The notes beneath the pieces were generated by a model. It was not told the origin of the DNA. It made no database searches and saw only the letters and a list, made by a program, of their open reading frames with translations. A stretch of DNA of 64,000 bases from Allobaculum stercoricanis DSM 13633 (GTDB lineage: Bacteria > Bacillota_I > Bacilli_A > Erysipelotrichales > Erysipelotrichaceae). This document shows, piece by piece, positions 58,076 to 64,000 of the stretch. Each line of letters starts with the position of its first letter. Positions within the stretch are counted from its first letter, which is position 1. The DNA lies in NCBI RefSeq assembly GCF_000384195.1, contig NZ_KB913034.1, forward strand, positions 1,920,213 to 1,984,212, given 5' to 3'. Both the position numbers and the translations under genes were made by a program.

Positions 58076-58117
58076 AACTGATCTAGACAGTTAGTGTTTA
58101 GATCAGTTTTTTTTTGA
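58076..58117 (+). terminator. dnaN terminator
   Basis: AACTGATCTA (58076-58085) and TAGATCAGTT (58099-58108), T10 exit. Confidence 0.9.
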
Positions 58118-58292
58118 GAACATAAGAAGAAAATGAAGAAAAATGAAAAAGATCAAGGAAAAGAAGGGAGAATATATTTTCACTGATTTTTCACAAGTAC
58201 TTTTTTAGAGTCATTAAGAACGATCTTTTTATTTGCGTATTCCTGTGTGTTTAGATAGAAATTCTCAATGTGTGGTAAATAGGGCCTATTTT

Positions 58293-58301
58293 TGTTATAA
58301 T
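58293..58301 (+). promoter_or_regulatory. Promoter of yaaA-recF-gyrB
   Basis: Extended -10 TGTTATAAT (58293-58301), the same string as at dnaN. The ATG at 58303 would be lost upstream of +1, so 58327 is the start. Confidence 0.65.
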
Positions 58302-58326
58302 TATGAATGGAAAAGAGGATTTACAG

Positions 58327-58526
58327 ATGAAGTTTTCTTTAAATGGTGAATATATTACTTTGCAGCAGCTTTTAAAAGCCTGCGATCTGATTCAGTCAGG
58401 TGGACAAGTAAAAGCTTGGCTGGCTGAAAATGAAGTTCGTGTCAATGGTGAACTCGAAAATCGTCGCGGGAAAAAATTGCGCAGTCATGATGTAGTTGAA
58501 GCCGCAGGAACTCGGATCGAGATTGA

Positions 58527-58530
<4 letters not shown>
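58327..58530 (+). CDS. yaaA: S4-domain RNA-binding protein YaaA (RlbA)
   Basis: 67 residues from ATG 58327, AGAGG 8 nt upstream. The S4 motif ITLQQLLKACDLIQSGGQVK with VNGELENRRGKKL is present. It sits between dnaN and recF as in most Firmicutes, and its role is thought to be in ribosome biogenesis (family knowledge). The last 4 bp overlap recF. Confidence 0.9.
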
Positions 58531-61641
<3,111 letters not shown>

Positions 61642-61763
61642 TTCTTCAGTTTATACACAATTTAAAATAGGAATAAAAAATGAAATTCAGATTTTTATAA
61701 TCTGAATAAGACAAATAAGATCTGATCAGATTTTAATCAAGATCTGTAAGAAAGGGGAAAATA
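61642..61763 (+). other. gyrB-gyrA intergenic with a hairpin
   Basis: ATTCAGAT (about 61685-61692) and ATCTGAAT (about 61700-61707) form a hairpin without a T-run, followed by AGATCTGATCAGATT. Possibly a transcript-processing site; no promoter of quality seen. Confidence 0.35.
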
Positions 61764-64000
61764 ATGAGCGAATCTGAAATCAAAACTTCCGAAAACGTTG
61801 AAGAAGAAGAAAGATTTGATGTTGTTGAAGATATCGAAATTTGTAAAGAAATGCGCGAATCATTCTTGGACTATTCAATGTCCGTTATCGTTCAACGTGC
61901 ATTACCTGATGTTCGCGATGGTTTAAAACCTGTTCATCGTCGTATTTTGTATGCGATGAGCACATTAAATATTACCCCACAATCTGCGCATAAAAAATCA
62001 GCGCGTATTGTCGGTGATGTTATTGGTAAGTATCACCCACATGGGGATACTGCTGTATATGAAGCCATGGTCCGTATGGCACAAGACTTCTCTTATCGTT
62101 ATCCACTAGTAGATGGTCATGGTAACTTTGGTTCTCTAGATGGAGATGGAGCTGCGGCGCAACGTTATACAGAAGCGCGTATGTCCAAAATCTCGATGGA
62201 GATGATTGCGGATTTAAACAAAGATACTGTTAATTTCGCAGAAACTTATGACTCTGATGGCAAAGAACCAGTTGTTTTACCAAGCCGTATTCCAAACTTA
62301 CTATTGAATGGTGCAGTCGGAATCGCAGTTGGTATGGCGACGAATATTCCACCACACAACTTAAATGAAGTTGTAGATGCGATTAAGGCTGTCATGAATG
62401 ATGAGAATATTTCAGTTCCAGAATTAATGGAATATTTACCTGGACCTGATTTTCCTACGGGCGGAATTATTCTTGGCCGTAAAGGAATTCGTGAAGCGTA
62501 TGAAACAGGACGTGGATCGATTACAGTTCGTGCAAAATATCGGATTGAAGATATGCCTAATGGTAAAAAACGTGTTGTTTATTACGAAATTCCATTTGGC
62601 GTCAATAAGATGAAGATGTACGAAAAAATGGCGGAAGTCATCCGTGATAAAAAAGTCCAAGGCGTAACCTACTTAAACGATGAATCTAACCGTGAAGGTG
62701 TACGCATCGTCATGGAACTGAAAAAAGATGCGCAAGAAGAAGTCATCATCAACCAAATGTTTAGAGAAACACAACTGCAATCCACATTTGGAATTAACAT
62801 GTTGGCTTTAGAAAATGGTCGTCCAAAACAGTTAAATATCCATGAAATGATCACGGATTACATCAATCACCAAATCGAAGTCATTACCCGTCGTACACGT
62901 TTTGATTTACGTAAAGCAGAAGAACGTTTGCATATCGTAGAAGGTTTACGTATTGCGCATGACTTCTTAGATGAATTGATTGCATTAATTCGCTCATCTA
63001 GAAAAGACGAAGCGGGATTGGTTGCAGATATGAATGAACGCTTTGGATTAGATGTTATTCAATCCAAAGCGATCTTAGCAATGCAAATCCGCCGTTTATC
63101 CGGATTGGAACGTGAAAAGATCGAAAATGAATACAATCAATTATTAGAAAGCATTAAAGACTTTAAAGACATTTTGGCTAACCGTGAACGTGTCTTAAAT
63201 ATCATTCGCGAAAACTTAGATGATATTAAACAACGTTATGGTGATGAACGTCGTACTGAAATTATGGAAGGTAACTTCGATGTAATCGATGAAGATTTAA
63301 TTCCTCAAGAAGACATCATCATGACATTAACTCACTCTGGTTATTTGAAAACTACACCAACAAGCACATACCATACGCAAAACCGTGGTGGAAAAGGAAT
63401 TCGTTCCATTTCCTTAAACGATGAAGACTTCATTGATTTCATGGTTGGTTTATCGAACCATGATTACTTGTTGTTCTTTACGAATGAAGGTCGTGTGTAT
63501 CGTATGAAAGGCTTCCAGTTCCCAATCAGTTCTCGTACTGCCAAAGGAACACCAATCATTAACTTCTTACCATTACAAAATGGTGAAAAAGTTGAAGCCA
63601 TTCTGCCATATAATCCAGAAGAAGAAGCGAAGTCATTATTATTCGTAACAAGAAATGGTATCGTTAAACGAACATTGATGTCTGAATTTAAAAACATTAA
63701 CCGCACGGGTAAAGTCGCAATTTCCTTAAATGAAGGAGATACTTTGGCATTCGTTCGTCGCACAACTGGTGATGAAGAAATTCTGATTGCCGGAGACCGA
63801 GGAAATGCTGTTCGCTTTAAAGAAAGTGCCGTTCGTTTAATGGGACGTACTGCAACAGGTGTTCGTGGTATTGATCTGATGGGCGGAAAAGTTGTTGGCG
63901 TTGCGAGCTCTTCAATGGGCGAAACAGTCATGTCCTTAACTGAAAAAGGATATGGAAAACGTTCTTTAATTTCAGATTACCGTTTAACAGACCGTGGTAC
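61764..64000 (+). CDS. gyrA: DNA gyrase subunit A (3' end beyond window)
   Basis: Open from ATG 61764 (AAAGGGG 6 nt before) to the edge, about 745 codons, no stop. The QRDR reads [14 protein letters not shown]; catalytic Tyr lies in [13 protein letters not shown]. The GyrA-box in the C-terminal pinwheel is QNRGGKG, close to QRRGGKG. Thr occupies the E. coli S83 position. Extra acidic N-terminal residues match those of GyrB. It nicks and wraps DNA. Confidence 0.97.
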   Translation, partial: MSESEIKTSENVEEEERFDVVEDIEICKEMRESFLDYSMSVIVQRALPDVRDGLKPVHRRILYAMSTLNITPQSAHKKSARIVGDVIGKYHPHGDTAVYEAMVRMAQDFSYRYPLVDGHGNFGSLDGDGAAAQRYTEARMSKISMEMIADLNKDTVNFAETYDSDGKEPVVLPSRIPNLLLNGAVGIAVGMATNIPPHNLNEVVDAIKAVMNDENISVPELMEYLPGPDFPTGGIILGRKGIREAYETGRGSITVRAKYRIEDMPNGKKRVVYYEIPFGVNKMKMYEKMAEVIRDKKVQGVTYLNDESNREGVRIVMELKKDAQEEVIINQMFRETQLQSTFGINMLALENGRPKQLNIHEMITDYINHQIEVITRRTRFDLRKAEERLHIVEGLRIAHDFLDELIALIRSSRKDEAGLVADMNERFGLDVIQSKAILAMQIRRLSGLEREKIENEYNQLLESIKDFKDILANRERVLNIIRENLDDIKQRYGDERRTEIMEGNFDVIDEDLIPQEDIIMTLTHSGYLKTTPTSTYHTQNRGGKGIRSISLNDEDFIDFMVGLSNHDYLLFFTNEGRVYRMKGFQFPISSRTAKGTPIINFLPLQNGEKVEAILPYNPEEEAKSLLFVTRNGIVKRTLMSEFKNINRTGKVAISLNEGDTLAFVRRTTGDEEILIAGDRGNAVRFKESAVRLMGRTATGVRGIDLMGGKVVGVASSSMGETVMSLTEKGYGKRSLISDYRLTDRG

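Noticed and set aside
62010..62060. Quinolone resistance from Thr at the GyrA S83 position
   Set aside because: Thr may be the natural residue in this lineage; no claim is possible without relatives or phenotype.

Overview
The window is chromosomal DNA of a low-GC Gram-positive bacterium around its replication origin. The order rpmH-rnpA-yidC-jag to the left and dnaA-dnaN-yaaA-recF-gyrB-gyrA to the right of about 55.0-55.4 kb is the classical Firmicutes oriC layout. Divergent protein features and missing sporulation genes suggest an Erysipelotrichia-type lineage; that is inference, and the 16S sequence present here would settle it.

Layout. 0-4.4 kb: truncated O-antigen-ligase-like membrane protein, membrane-anchored beta-lactamase-fold serine hydrolase, and an AAA/DUF4143 ATPase with a palindromic promoter region. 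4.5-14.8 kb: a glycosaminoglycan (hyaluronan/chondroitin-type) disaccharide utilisation island. A leftward arm (eda with an extra C-terminal domain, kdgK, dhuD, dhuI) and a rightward arm (ugl, PTS IIB-IIC-IID, heparinase II/III-family lyase, LacI regulator) diverge from 8.0-8.35 kb, where four AACCGGTT operators overlap two promoters. Unsaturated disaccharides would enter by the PTS, be cut by Ugl or the lyase, and the uronate would be isomerised (DhuI), reduced (DhuD), phosphorylated (KdgK) and cleaved (Eda). No EIIA is present. 14.8-18.3 kb: small membrane protein, an aldo/keto reductase-MerR pair with a textbook 19-bp-spacer promoter, an IS21-like terminal remnant, a HAD phosphatase, and a tiny promoter-peptide-terminator unit. 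18.3-23.4 kb: complete rRNA operon on the minus strand (16S-23S-5S, no tRNA in the spacer). 23.7-35.2 kb: YitT, CapA-like protein, xpt, Cof hydrolase, map, prmC, prfA, galU, tatD, prs and a short glmU. 35.4-54.5 kb: coiled-coil membrane protein, comFA and a degenerate comFC, rpmE, parB-parA-rsmG, rpoE, argS, ywiB-like, ywfO-like, rqcP, mfd, pth, jag, yidC, rnpA, rpmH. 54.5-55.4 kb: oriC. 55.4-64 kb: dnaA to gyrA (gyrA runs off the window).

Most genes left of oriC are on the minus strand and so co-directional with the leftward fork; the rightward sugar arm, capA-xpt, galU-tatD and a few orphans are head-on.

Main points for follow-up: (1) oriC is built mainly from TTTTCCCCA-type repeats, several in head-to-head palindromes, with only two conventional DnaA boxes; (2) several genes have a good -10 element 6-7 nt before ATG and no Shine-Dalgarno, which implies leaderless mRNAs; (3) a self-contained transcription unit at 18.12-18.27 kb could encode a 29-residue Phe-rich hydrophobic peptide; (4) the GAG island has a symmetric operator array, lacks EIIA and carries a fused aldolase; (5) GlmU lacks its acetyltransferase part.
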